Assembly: GCF_037975245.1 (NCBI RefSeq)
Contig: NC_092580.1
Span: forward strand, 12,183,501-12,247,500
DNA: 64,000 nt
Reading direction: 5' to 3'
DNA from: Apostichopus japonicus
Lineage: Eukaryota; Echinodermata; Holothuroidea; Aspidochirotida; Stichopodidae
The notes under the pieces are model-generated. The model was given only the letters and a program-made list of their open reading frames with translations. It was not told the DNA's origin and did not search any database. Positions 1-9,584 of the stretch are shown here, in pieces. A program made the position numbers and the translations under genes. Numbering within the stretch: position 1 is the first letter of the stretch; every line of letters starts with the position of its first letter.

Positions 1-1690
1 TGTTTTTAGTATGGGGCTTGGATGTTAAAGAGCATGAACGGAAGTAGATTTGAGAAAAGAATTGGGACAATTGAGGCAATTCTAGATCACTTAAGACCTC
101 CCAGGAGAAGCGTGCGATTTTTTTTACTACTGAGCGAAGAGGTCTGTTCACAAGTTACGAACACTTCAGGCTCTCACATAGGCAGTGGCGTCACCGGACT
201 TTTCAGTCTGGGGGGGGCACCAGCATTTGATGGGGGGCACTTAGGTGGATACGGATCGCTGTCCTCGGGGAGGGGTCTAAGGGGAGGGGTGCACCCCTCC
301 CCTTTGGAAAATTTTCGCATACGGAGGATGGGCTAGGTGCAAAATGGTGCCACATTTGATGCTAAATTCGATCTGAAGATATCTCCGGAAATTGCTATTT
401 TTGAGGTAATGATTTTAACAACGCGCAGAATTTTGCAGAGGATATGAACCACATGCTGTCGATATTATGCCTTACCCTATCAATAGAACCTACATTTGTT
501 GAAGTAATGTGTACATGACCCCCGACTCCTTTCTTGTCCTTCTCGTTTTCTCCCATTATCTATTAAGATGTAAGAGGTTCCAGCATCGTTATTGGCTCCT
601 ATCAGGGATCTCACCATGCAATCCAAAGTTGGATCACACATCAAGTATGGCTCAGTATGCAGGTGTGAACATTTGACATTTGTACCTACAAGCATCTGAC
701 CTCAAATGACCTCTGCACCCCCTACACAACAGGGTTAATATATGGGTCCACAAATATTGGCAAGTATGGTGCCTGCGGACCCTCACATTCTCACATTTCG
801 TCAGCGCCTAACCTGTCAACCTCAGATCAAGGCAACATACTGCAGAACCCTCCCTTCTCACAGCAGGTCCGGATTTTCGGCATTTCACAGGCATCCAATT
901 CACGAGAGGTAAAAGACACACACAGACAGCAGACAAACACTCTCACCCATATGACAAATGCACACAAAGGCCCACACAGAGGCCCTCAAGGTTAGGGTTC
1001 ACAGCAACGATATTACTCATCGGTCCAGAAAAAATAAAGCGCGTTCTTTCATATTCTGAGGTCAGAATCATGAGAAAGGTCCAGAAATAGTGCTCTCTGG
1101 AGAGTAGGGGTGGCCTACTTTTCAGGAATTTGATTGGACTGCACCTAGTGATTTTCTGAATATTCGTCCTACTTCCTAGGAAATAAAAACACGGCTGCAG
1201 CACAGCCAGAACAGGGAAATTCATTGTTTTGAACGATGAGTCATGTAGCTCGCGAAGCGGACGTGTATAGCCGCTGGTATGGCGTGAGCACTGACACATT
1301 CAATGTAAATATCGACACCTGTTGTGATGGCGCGGGTTACGACTTCGATACCCGACGGTCAAGGATAAACTTTTTCATTTTTTCGCAGCTCATTTGAAGA
1401 AAATACGAATTATTGTGCTTCTTTGTCCTTATGAAAAACCAACTCAGATGATGGGAGTTGAATATAACAAACTATATATTTTTTTTTTACCAACCCAAGG
1501 GGGGGGGCACTCGGGGGCACTAGGTTTTTCAGGGGGCACGTGCCCCCTGGCACCCCCCCCCCCTTGGCGACGCCACTGCACATAGGGAAAAGAAATCTGC
1601 ACCGTCATGATACTGTACGGCAAATAGATAGTGCCATGAATGGCTAACTAGTCATTTATCCAGTAATGGGTAGCGTTTAGTTAGTGAGAA
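1..1690 (+). repeat. Third, diverged copy of a duplicated tract, split by a transposon
   Basis: Bases 1-182 and 1579-1690 together resemble the tract at about 30706-30980 and its paralogue near 56550-56810: the same order of phrases around GGCTTGGATGTT, CAATTGAGGCAATT and TAGTGCCATGAATGG. The match is broken by the hAT-like element at 183-1578. This is the most diverged of three visible copies and suggests that the duplicated unit once extended left of TRIM gene 1. Nothing in it looks coding; the 104-codon frame at 22-336 runs through the junction with the transposon and is a chance frame. Confidence 0.55.
183..1578. mobile_element. Non-autonomous hAT-like DNA transposon, 1,396 bp
   Basis: The ends are inverted repeats: CAGTGGCGTCACC at the left and GGCGACGCCACTG at the right (one mismatch). 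The element is flanked by a perfect 8 bp direct repeat CACATAGG at 175-182 and 1579-1586. An 8 bp target duplication with CAGNG termini is the signature of hAT transposons. Both ends carry long G or C runs and internal GGGGGCAC motifs. The interior has only short frames (for example 943-1299 on the minus strand) with no transposase motif, so it would depend on transposase supplied elsewhere. P-type elements also make 8 bp duplications, so the superfamily call rests on terminus plus duplication length. Confidence 0.8.
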
Positions 1691-2760
1691 CTTCTATCTA
1701 GAATAAGAGACCACATTACTTTTATGAGTCAGTCTGTAAGTCAACAAAAAAATGTTTTTGTTTATTTTTAATATAGACGTATGCTACCTTTGAACGTTCA
1801 AGTGCATTTCTGATAGGGTATATCTATTGCCCAAATATTAGCACAACCAAAGTCTATCATGATAAACTATCCACAGACGTGCATTGCGTGATAAACCAGT
1901 TGATAAGAATACGAAACGTACCATAGAACGAATTAAACCAACAGAGGAGTTACATGTGTTTCATTAGTTTCTCGAAGCATCTGGGAAAATGACATTGGTG
2001 ATTTGCCACTTTCTGTCACTATATATCTATTCGCTCATATAATATACTATGTGTATCCAGTTATACCTTGAGGAAAAACGGCATCAGCTGATCAGAATAT
2101 TATGAAGAAGGTTGGTGTTTTTAGAGACCACGAGGAAAAGAACATCATAATTGGTAAGATTAGTTGTTGAATCAGCCGTGACATATGACAAATGCGAAGA
2201 ATGATGGATTAGTATTGATCTGATTGCTCAAATTAGTTGCATTAATTTGACTACGGTACTCATGTAACGTCGAACATGATGCAGAGGACTATACAGTTAC
2301 GCAACGAGGATAGCACAATGAGTTGGTTTATTTCTGATACTATGTATATGTATGTATATACACTACTAGTTAATATAGTTTTTTATTGACTAGTTAATTG
2401 TTACTCTGAAAACTCAGTGTAGAGTTTCTCGATTGCCGTCCCGGGAGTCACACCACAAAATTGTGAGTTTGACACCGGCATTGACATTTTTTGACAAATC
2501 TGCAAATTGCGCGTGGAAAATAAGGAAAGATTGACTGGGCTTTCAGCCAAGTGACATACTGAATGACCGAACTATATGTCAAACTGACATCAAAGATTGC
2601 GTCTGAAACATGATTAGGGTGATACACGGATTCTCGGCAATAGTATTGTCTCCTTTCTTGAAAATTGTTTTTTAGCGGTTTTAAGATCATCAGGGTACGT
2701 CCCAGAAGTTAAAACCCGGCCTAAGCGCTATATGTCACGTCCGTTTTTTTAGCAACTATA
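1691..2760. other. Non-coding stretch, nothing recognised
   Basis: AT-rich sequence with short frames only (the longest is 80 codons on the minus strand at 2448-2690). I see no RNA gene, repeat boundary or protein motif here. Confidence 0.5.
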
Positions 2761-2869
2761 GCCTACTGCAGGTCCGCGGTCGAAGGGTCGTTCATAAGTG
2801 GTCATAATGGAGATTCGAGACCATTCAGACTAGTGATATATTTTTCGCACATTCATTTTTTTCGACACC

Positions 2870-2950
2870 CAAAATCCCAGTGGGGGAGGGGGCGACAAGC
2901 TTTCATGGGGGCTGTCGCCCCCACGCCCGGTCCCCTTGGCTAAGCCACTG
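2870..2950. mobile_element. End of a hAT-like element
   Basis: The right end reads TTGGCTAAGCCACTG, whose reverse complement CAGTGGCTTAGCCAA is the terminus type seen in the other hAT-like elements of the window. It is preceded by the usual C/G-rich stretch (GGGGGCTGTCGCCCCC). No matching left end or target duplication was found, so this is a fragment. Confidence 0.4.
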
Positions 2951-3005
2951 AGTGTCACTCAAGTCGTGCATTAACAACCTTCTCCAAAAGTTTGATATCA
3001 GACTA
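2951..3005 (-). mobile_element. Small LINE reverse-transcriptase fragment
   Basis: The minus strand reads ISKLLEKVVNARLE, the early RT signature of CR1/L2-type non-LTR elements. It matches the antisense LINE remnants at 17365-17410 and 38469-38525. The fragment directly abuts the hAT-like end at 2950. Confidence 0.5.
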
Positions 3006-4654
3006 CGGAGAATAGAGGGCGCATTTGCCAAACAACTCTTCATTTCTTTGCAAACAAAAAAGTTTATGACACCAACAGGACCTCTGACATCACATCTCTG
3101 ACATTACTCTTTCGTTCTCAGGTTTGTATATATATCACCATACTGTCTGATATGTTGATATAGGCAAAGTAATAGATGAAGAATATCGTAGGGTGCATAT
3201 ATTATGCATCTTGTGTAATATTGATTTGATTAGGGCACGAAACGATCCATTTCGATTTCATTTGTAAATTTCTTTGTAGCCGAATCCGTATGTTAAGTCA
3301 TGACTGTGTTAGGTTGTCGTGTTTGTCACGTTCCAAGCGAACAAGCTTTGAGAAAAAGGACGTAAGAATCATCCAAACATGACGGTTGTTTAGTCACTTG
3401 GGACAATGATAGACAATGCATCATGTTCCTAAGTGATTATTATCCCTTTATTTTAAGCGTTCATGTATACACATTCATGATGAACTATTTTATTCGAGTA
3501 ATTATAAGGTAAATGCTTAACAGGAAGTAGGAAGTGCGTATGCACTTAGGCTAGTTAACGTACGAGTAGGCGATATTAACGTTCATACATATTGCGAACA
3601 CATATTGCGACAAAGGTATCACGTGACCTATAGATATGGGGATTACCCTTTCCGCTGAATCATGTCATTCAGGGATAACCAGAACAATTATTGTTTGTAT
3701 TAATTACTACATAAATAACAATCAGGGATCTTCTCAACAGATAATGCTAGACCTATTTTCTGAAATAGTTCTGTGAACATTTGATTGCGGCTATTATATT
3801 GAAGTTGCTTTGTTATTACTTGTAAGGAAAACAAAGTTTGTGAGTGTATATAACGGGATCCCAGAAATAACTTCTCAGACATTACTTAGATCTCTCATTA
3901 TAGTTTTCCCCTTTGTCAAATGGGGGGGGGGGGATATAGAAGGTATGTTAGAATTCTCTTGACACATGTAAATAAAGGAAGGAATTAACAAACAAAGAAA
4001 TAGAAGAGCAGATACACACACAAAACATGAAAATATCAGAACAGGAATTACATATCAGATCCAATGTAGAACAGAATCTTGAGTAAAAGTGTAGCAGATC
4101 AAACATAGAACTAAAGACTCTAGATATGATGAAAACAATTTAATTTAACATTAATTCTCTCAAAATTATAGAGAATGGTGAGAAACTGGTGTGCACATAT
4201 TCTGATTTATATCGATTTGGTATTTGATAAAAAAAAAGGTACTTTCAATCCGTTTTAATGTGTTCTTGTCTGAGATGTTTAAACGAGAGCAAAGGATGTG
4301 ATTGTGTCATTGTATCCTCATTATAAATTTGGTAAGTTGTCCACATAAACTTGTCAATATGTTTATATTTTGGAGTAATTATGTCTTCACCACGTACGTA
4401 GCAAATTGACTCATTGAGGACTAATATGTTAACTAGATAATACATGCCAATATGTAGGTTGTAGTTGGTATTACTCATTAAAACAATTAGCTTTAATTGT
4501 TTGTGAATATTAGTATAGGCAGATGTTTCTGACAATTGTAATTGTAAATATTGTTTGTCCTTCTGTTTTTCATTTTCTATCTTATCTGTATAATGAATTC
4601 CGTAAAAATATACTTACATTAAGTCTGATATGTGTGTGTGTGCGTTTGTGACGC
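3006..4654. other. Non-coding stretch, nothing recognised
   Basis: AT-rich DNA with a G run at 3923-3932 and a short TG-repeat at about 4630-4645. The frames present (60 and 96 codons, both minus strand) show no domain and no codon signal that I can support. Confidence 0.5.
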
Positions 4655-5900
4655 CCAGCTTGTTAACACGATATCTCAAGAAGGGAATGTTTGACCAACT
4701 TCATGTTTGGTGTGTAGATGTACCACATTGAGTACAAGGAGCCTATTGTTTTCTGTGGAGGTCACTTGGGGTCACCAGGGGTTTAATTGTGGAAACCTTG
4801 TAAACATGATATCTCAAGAAAGGGAGCTTAAGAAAACCTCATGTTTAGTGTGTAGAAGTACCATATTAAGTACAGGAATCCTATCGTTTTTTGTGGAGGT
4901 TAAAAGGTCATTTAGGGTCACTAGGGGTCAAATTGTGAAAACCTTGTTAACAAGATATCTCAAGAAGGGAATGTTGGACCAAAATTCATGTTTGGTGTGT
5001 AGTTGTACCACATTGAGTACAAGAAGCCTATTGTTTTCTGTGGAGGTCAAAGGTCATTTAAGGTCACTAGGGGTCAAATTGTCAAAACCTTGTAAACACA
5101 ATATCTCAAGAAAGGAAGCTTGGGCTAACCTCATATTCAGTGTGTAAATGTAGCACATTAAGCACAAGAAGCCTATTGTTTTCTGTGGAGGTCAAAGGTC
5201 ATTTAGGGTCACCAGGGGTCAAATTGTGTAAACCTTGTTAACATGATATCTCAAGAAAGGAATGTTGGACCAATTCATGTTTGGTGTGTAGATGTACCAC
5301 ATTGAGTACAAGCTGCCTATTGTTTCCTGTGGAGGTCAAAGGTCATCAGGGCCACTAGGGGTCAAATTGTCAAAACCTTGTAAACACAATATCTCAAGAA
5401 AGGAAGCTAGGGCAAACCTCATATTTAGTGTGTAGACGTACCACATTGAGTACAGGAAGCCTAATGTTTTTGGTGTAGGTCAAAGGTCATTTGGGGACAA
5501 CAGGTCAAATTGTATATATTTGGTTTGTAGATGTACCATATTAAATTTAAGGATCCTATTATTGCTTTTGGTGGAGGTCAAAGGTCATTTGAAGTCAGCA
5601 AATGCCAAACATTTACTTCACTCCCCTCTTACCTGTCTCTCAACACTAACACATCTTCCTAAACATAATATCGTAAGGGAAGCTTGGACAGATCGCATAT
5701 TTGGTATGTAATTGGACCACATTGAGTACAAGAAGGTCAATGGTCATTTGAGTTCACCAGGGGTCAGATTGTGAAACCATGTTTTACACAATATTTCAAC
5801 AAGGACTGATGTCATATTTATTATGTTGATGTATCTATCACATTAAGTACAAGAAGGTTGTTGTTGAGGTCAATGGTCATTTCAGGACAGCCTGTGTCAT
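4655..5900 (+). repeat. ~144 bp tandem repeat (minisatellite) with DR1 motifs
   Basis: About eight imperfect units repeat the same order: TTGTTAACACGATATCTCAAG, GAAGCTTGG, TGTGTAGATGTACCACATT, GAGTACAAGAAGCCTATTG, TTTTCTGTGGAGGTCA, AGGTCATTTAGGGTCA, GGGGTCAAATTGT. Five units carry the perfect direct repeat AGGTCA-A-AGGTCA, starting at 5044, 5189, 5333, 5477 and 5575, so the period is 144-145 bp until a shortened last unit. Units before 5040 and after 5600 are more degenerate. Frames at 4707-5147 and 5520-5711 are by-products of repetition. The array continues in decayed form at 6880-7116 and 15470-15880. Confidence 0.85.
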
Positions 5901-6879
5901 TGTGAATGTATTGTTTGTAACATCGCACTGCTTTTTACTGTACTACTAATATCAAGTATGTTGTACACCCTAAATAAACATTACGTCAGATTCATGCAGA
6001 AAATAGGTGAATGTTACATCACCGAAACCACTATGCATTTTTGCATTCTGGTTATTAGTTAAGGTTCAGAAAGATTTAGCGCCTTCTTGCATTACTGTGC
6101 CAAACTACTTAGCCACTCATTACCTGATAAACAATTTAAAATTTGAGAAATATGACAGTTTCGAACTGTACGTTTTAAACTCCTTTAATTGATAGGGCTT
6201 TAATTGATGGGATTGTTTATTCTGGGTGTTGTACCTCAAACTGTACTTAAATTCTTTCATCAACTTTAGATTTATTATTTGTATATACCATTTTAACCTT
6301 TATTACTCTTTGACTAAAACTTATTTATAAGTATATGTACTATTCTGTATTTTATACTAGATTTATAATAAATTTAAAACTTGAAAAAAATTGAAACTTG
6401 ACCAAACTGATCTTCAAAAAGTAAGTGAAGTAGAAAAGACAAGTAGGACCTAAAATGTACATGTTAACAATTTAATGCAAATTTAAATTGGTTGCAAAGT
6501 TTTGGTGACCAGATATTTTAATACCTTACCCTCCAGTAAGTATAAAGTCTCTGTGTGTTGTGGATATTTGTAAATATGTTGATTTCGCTGTTGGAATATT
6601 AATTGCTAGGATATGTAACCGAAGCTGTAGGGATTAAATCAAATTATTTTTCCTTCCTTGTTTCATCACTTTATCTTATTACAAATGATAATATCATGGA
6701 AAGATGCAATATTGTGTGAGCTATTATACACGTAGCCTTACATGTGTTGTAGTTAGTACCTTTACAATAAACAACCAGAGGGCAATCCATGGAGTTGCAG
6801 ATCTCATCTTCTCCATGATGGAAGTGATTGTTGGGTTACTACTGAATGCATCTGGTTGCCATCTTTGTTTTAATAGACT
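5901..6879. other. AT-rich spacer without recognised genes
   Basis: Low-complexity AT-rich DNA; small frames at 6007-6192 and 6704-6955 have no supporting motif. From about 6880 it passes into degenerate units of the 144 bp repeat. Confidence 0.5.
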
Positions 6880-7116
6880 GGAATGCAGTGGATGGGGTCA
6901 TAGGTCATTTGTGGTCAAGGGGGGTGAAAGTCTTAAAACCATTAAAACACAATAGCTTCAAAAGCACTCGGATGAACTGCATTCTTTGCATGTGGATGTA
7001 ACTAAGCAAATAGTACAGTCTTATTTGCGATTACCAGAGGTCACATTTTGAAAACCTTGTAAACACGATAACAAATTAAAGCTTGGGTTAACTTCATAAC
7101 TGGTATTTGAATCCAC
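6880..7116 (+). repeat. Decayed units of the 144 bp repeat, left of the retrotransposon
   Basis: Phrases such as GGGGTCATAGGTCATTTGTGG, AAAACCTTGTAAACACGATA and AAGCTTGGGTTAACTTCATA recall the array at 4655-5900. The continuation lies after the retrotransposon at 15474, so the element landed inside this repeat. Confidence 0.6.
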
Positions 7117-7120
7117 CTTA
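7117..7120 (+). repeat. Target-site duplication, left copy
   Basis: CTTA immediately before the 5' LTR equals CTTA at 15470-15473 immediately after the 3' LTR. Four to six bases is the usual range for Gypsy-type integration. Confidence 0.8.
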
Positions 7121-8570
7121 TGTGAGGGAATCTGTGCGTTCCATGGCAAGTAGCCATGAGTCATTTCCGGCTCGAACAAAGGATCCTTGTTTGTTACGCA
7201 ATATAGCCAGCTGGGAATAGCTCAGTTAGCGTGCACACTGTATATTTCAAGACGAATCAACAAGCACGAATAGTTTATCGAAAGTTTGAGTTCTAAGTAA
7301 TAAATGGGCATGTGATGCACTTGGACAATCACATTGTTGACACTTGGAGGTAAATATATCTTTCTTTAACCTGTTAAGTTCTTGTAGCACTGGAGTGATT
7401 CAGTGATCGTATATTTTACTTAATATTATCGACCGTTTTCGTATCGGTAAGGCTTGGCTAGGGTACGCTATCCTACTGTACAGATTATGCCGGGATAGGG
7501 AAGCCCTATTCTAACGTTATGTTGAGTAGACATACTGTGGGTTACATATGCTTATATTTAACTTGTTTTATTGAAGATGTATCTTTATAAATAATCTACA
7601 GGTTTTACTTAAGGGTTGATTTCACATTCATATTTTAAAGGAATGTATTATAGGGATTATAGAGATAATTCTAGGAGCCAGTTACGTAAGAGGCTCACAT
7701 ACACGAGGTTGATATTATGTTCTGGGAGAGCGCCCTCTTTTTCAGCTAAGATGGCGGCGCCCATGTAACGTTAAATTTATAGTAATGTGTATGTATACAA
7801 GAATGAGGTTCATAACGCGTAGTTACCTAACGTAACATAACAGCATAGCCTCACCATGTGCATCTATATTTCTAAGTGCTTTTTCTATATTATCAGTATT
7901 CTTTCTCTTTATTTTACTTTTAACCATTAAGACTTAAGAGATATTTTCTCTTATCATATTTAAGGTCATGACTACCCACTTAAAGGGATAGTACAGTTAT
8001 AGCCTTAAAGTGATAGTATGCATAATAGTTAAGATATTTTCCTTCCCTTTGACCAAATTCAATGGTTCGTATTAATTTTGCCATGCACTATCCGAGCTAG
8101 TATTGTTTTACTAAAATATTATAACTTAAAGCAGTATATATGTTTGGTAGTTAAGCCGTATATGGACAATACCCTTTTGTTTAGTATTAAGTTGTTGTTA
8201 TTGACAGACGTGTCAGGGACGTAATAGTCGCAGCTACTTCTACTATGTATTGTTATACGTTGGATTAATACCGCTGCTAGTTAAGTTAAAGATGTCACAA
8301 CGATGTCCGTGCATGTACACCTTTTTGGCCTTGGTCTTAGGTGACGTTAATATTTTACCTCTAGAGTGCGTATATACCGTATAGTCATTTTTCCTGTTTT
8401 TCACTTTTACTTCTTCTCTTTGCAGTGTGTCAGGGGGTTTCTCTTGAGTCTTACCCACTGCCCTCTTGATTTTACCGGTTATATCTAATTTCATGTTTAA
8501 ATACATGGTGCCACCAGACCATTGGTGAAACACAAAATCCGTTGTTATTTCTGTCTACTACATCCTCACA
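7121..8570 (+). repeat. 5' LTR
   Basis: It begins TGTGAGGGAA and ends CATCCTCACA, so the short inverted terminus is TGTGAG/CTCACA with canonical TG...CA. At 1,450 bp it is long for a Gypsy-type LTR. An AATAAA hexamer lies at 7299-7304. A 96-codon frame runs antisense at 8243-8533 and is kept in the 3' LTR. Differences from the 3' LTR seen by eye include bases near 7190, 7240, 7955, 7968, 8079 and 8297. Confidence 0.96.
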
Positions 8571-8573
8571 ATT

Positions 8574-8590
8574 TGGTGTCAGAAGTGGGA
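8574..8590 (+). promoter_or_regulatory. Primer-binding site, tRNA-Leu type
   Basis: TGGTGTCAGAAGTGGGA starts three bases after the LTR. Its complement ends in CCA and matches the 3' end of animal tRNA-Leu (CAA type), as I recall that sequence. This is where minus-strand DNA synthesis would be primed. Confidence 0.85.
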
Positions 8591-8645
8591 TGTGTGGCAA
8601 AATTTGAAAATTTTAATCAAATCAAGAGGGTAGTGGTGAAGTAAG

Positions 8646-9584
8646 ATGTCTGGAAAGGCAGTGAGGGAGATCCAGAGGAGACTAGATGAGCTGACGATGG
8701 AGCTACAGGTGGCCAAAGCAACCAAACAAAATGAGAAACCCAACACCGTTTATGTTCTTCCACCGGAGAAGAAGCTCCGATCTTTCTCTGGATCTGATGG
8801 ATGTCAGGTGGAAAGCTTTGTAGAAGATGTTAAGACGGCTATGAAACTGCGGAGGCTGACTGGAGCAAGTGCTGCAGATTTCATTATTGCTCATTTAGAT
8901 GGTCCTGCACGTCGAGAGATACGCCACCGGCCTAGTCAGCTGACCTCCGACCCTGACAAGATACTAGATGTCCTTCAAGAAACCTTCGGAGAACGGTACA
9001 CTCTTGGCTCACTGATGAGGCGAGTGTACAACTCTACCCAAGGCGACAGGGAGTCCACCTCTGACTTCGCCTTCAGATTAATGGTGCTGGCAGAAAAGCT
9101 GTCTACCCTTGACGATGTCCCCAACCCAGAGAAAACCATAAGGGAACAGTTCTGCGATGGACTTCGAGACAAAACCCTACGCAGAGAGTTGAAGAGACTG
9201 GTGAAAGATGAAGGTCACATGTCCTTCATTCAACTTAGAGACTGGGCCCTTGATATGGGGGAAGATGAGTCTCCCAGCCATGACAAGAGGATGGCAGCTG
9301 TTTCTTTTGCTGAGACAGTCGGAGACAAGCTCTCTGACACTTTGGAAAGCCTTTCATCAGCCATTTCCAAACAAACCGAAGCAGTTGAAGCTGTGCGTAA
9401 GCAACAGTTCGAGTTCAATACACGATTGGAGAGACTGGAGGACCAATCTGCCAGAAAGGGAACATTCACCAAAAGACCGAAACGAGACAGGTCAGAGATT
9501 AGATGCAGAAGGTGCCAGGAGATGGGACACTACGCCAGTGAATGTCCTAGTCCTGTAGTGGTAAGCTCTAGTGCGTCAAACTAG
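8646..9584 (+). CDS. gag: Gag polyprotein of the LTR retrotransposon
   Basis: This is a 312-residue Gag-type protein that would form the particle packaging the element RNA. Residues about 40-210 fit the retrotransposon-gag helical capsid region (LRSFSGSD and REQFCDGLRDKTLRREL are typical phrases). About 215-275 is helical and charged. The C-terminus has a basic stretch followed by one CCHC zinc knuckle: C287-x2-C290-x4-H295-x4-C300. The start codon is the first ATG after the primer site in this frame and lies just after GTGAAGTAAG. The frame is intact and ends 13 bases into the region where the pol frame is already open. There is no protease motif, which lies in the pol frame. Confidence 0.93.
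   Translation: MSGKAVREIQRRLDELTMELQVAKATKQNEKPNTVYVLPPEKKLRSFSGSDGCQVESFVEDVKTAMKLRRLTGASAADFIIAHLDGPARREIRHRPSQLTSDPDKILDVLQETFGERYTLGSLMRRVYNSTQGDRESTSDFAFRLMVLAEKLSTLDDVPNPEKTIREQFCDGLRDKTLRRELKRLVKDEGHMSFIQLRDWALDMGEDESPSHDKRMAAVSFAETVGDKLSDTLESLSSAISKQTEAVEAVRKQQFEFNTRLERLEDQSARKGTFTKRPKRDRSEIRCRRCQEMGHYASECPSPVVVSSSASN

Noticed and set aside
22-336. 104-codon frame at the window start
   Set aside because: It crosses the junction between a duplicated tract and the hAT-like element at 183, so it is not an ancestral gene.
4707-5147. 146-codon frame in the tandem repeat
   Set aside because: Generated by three repeat units of length divisible by three; later units carry stops.
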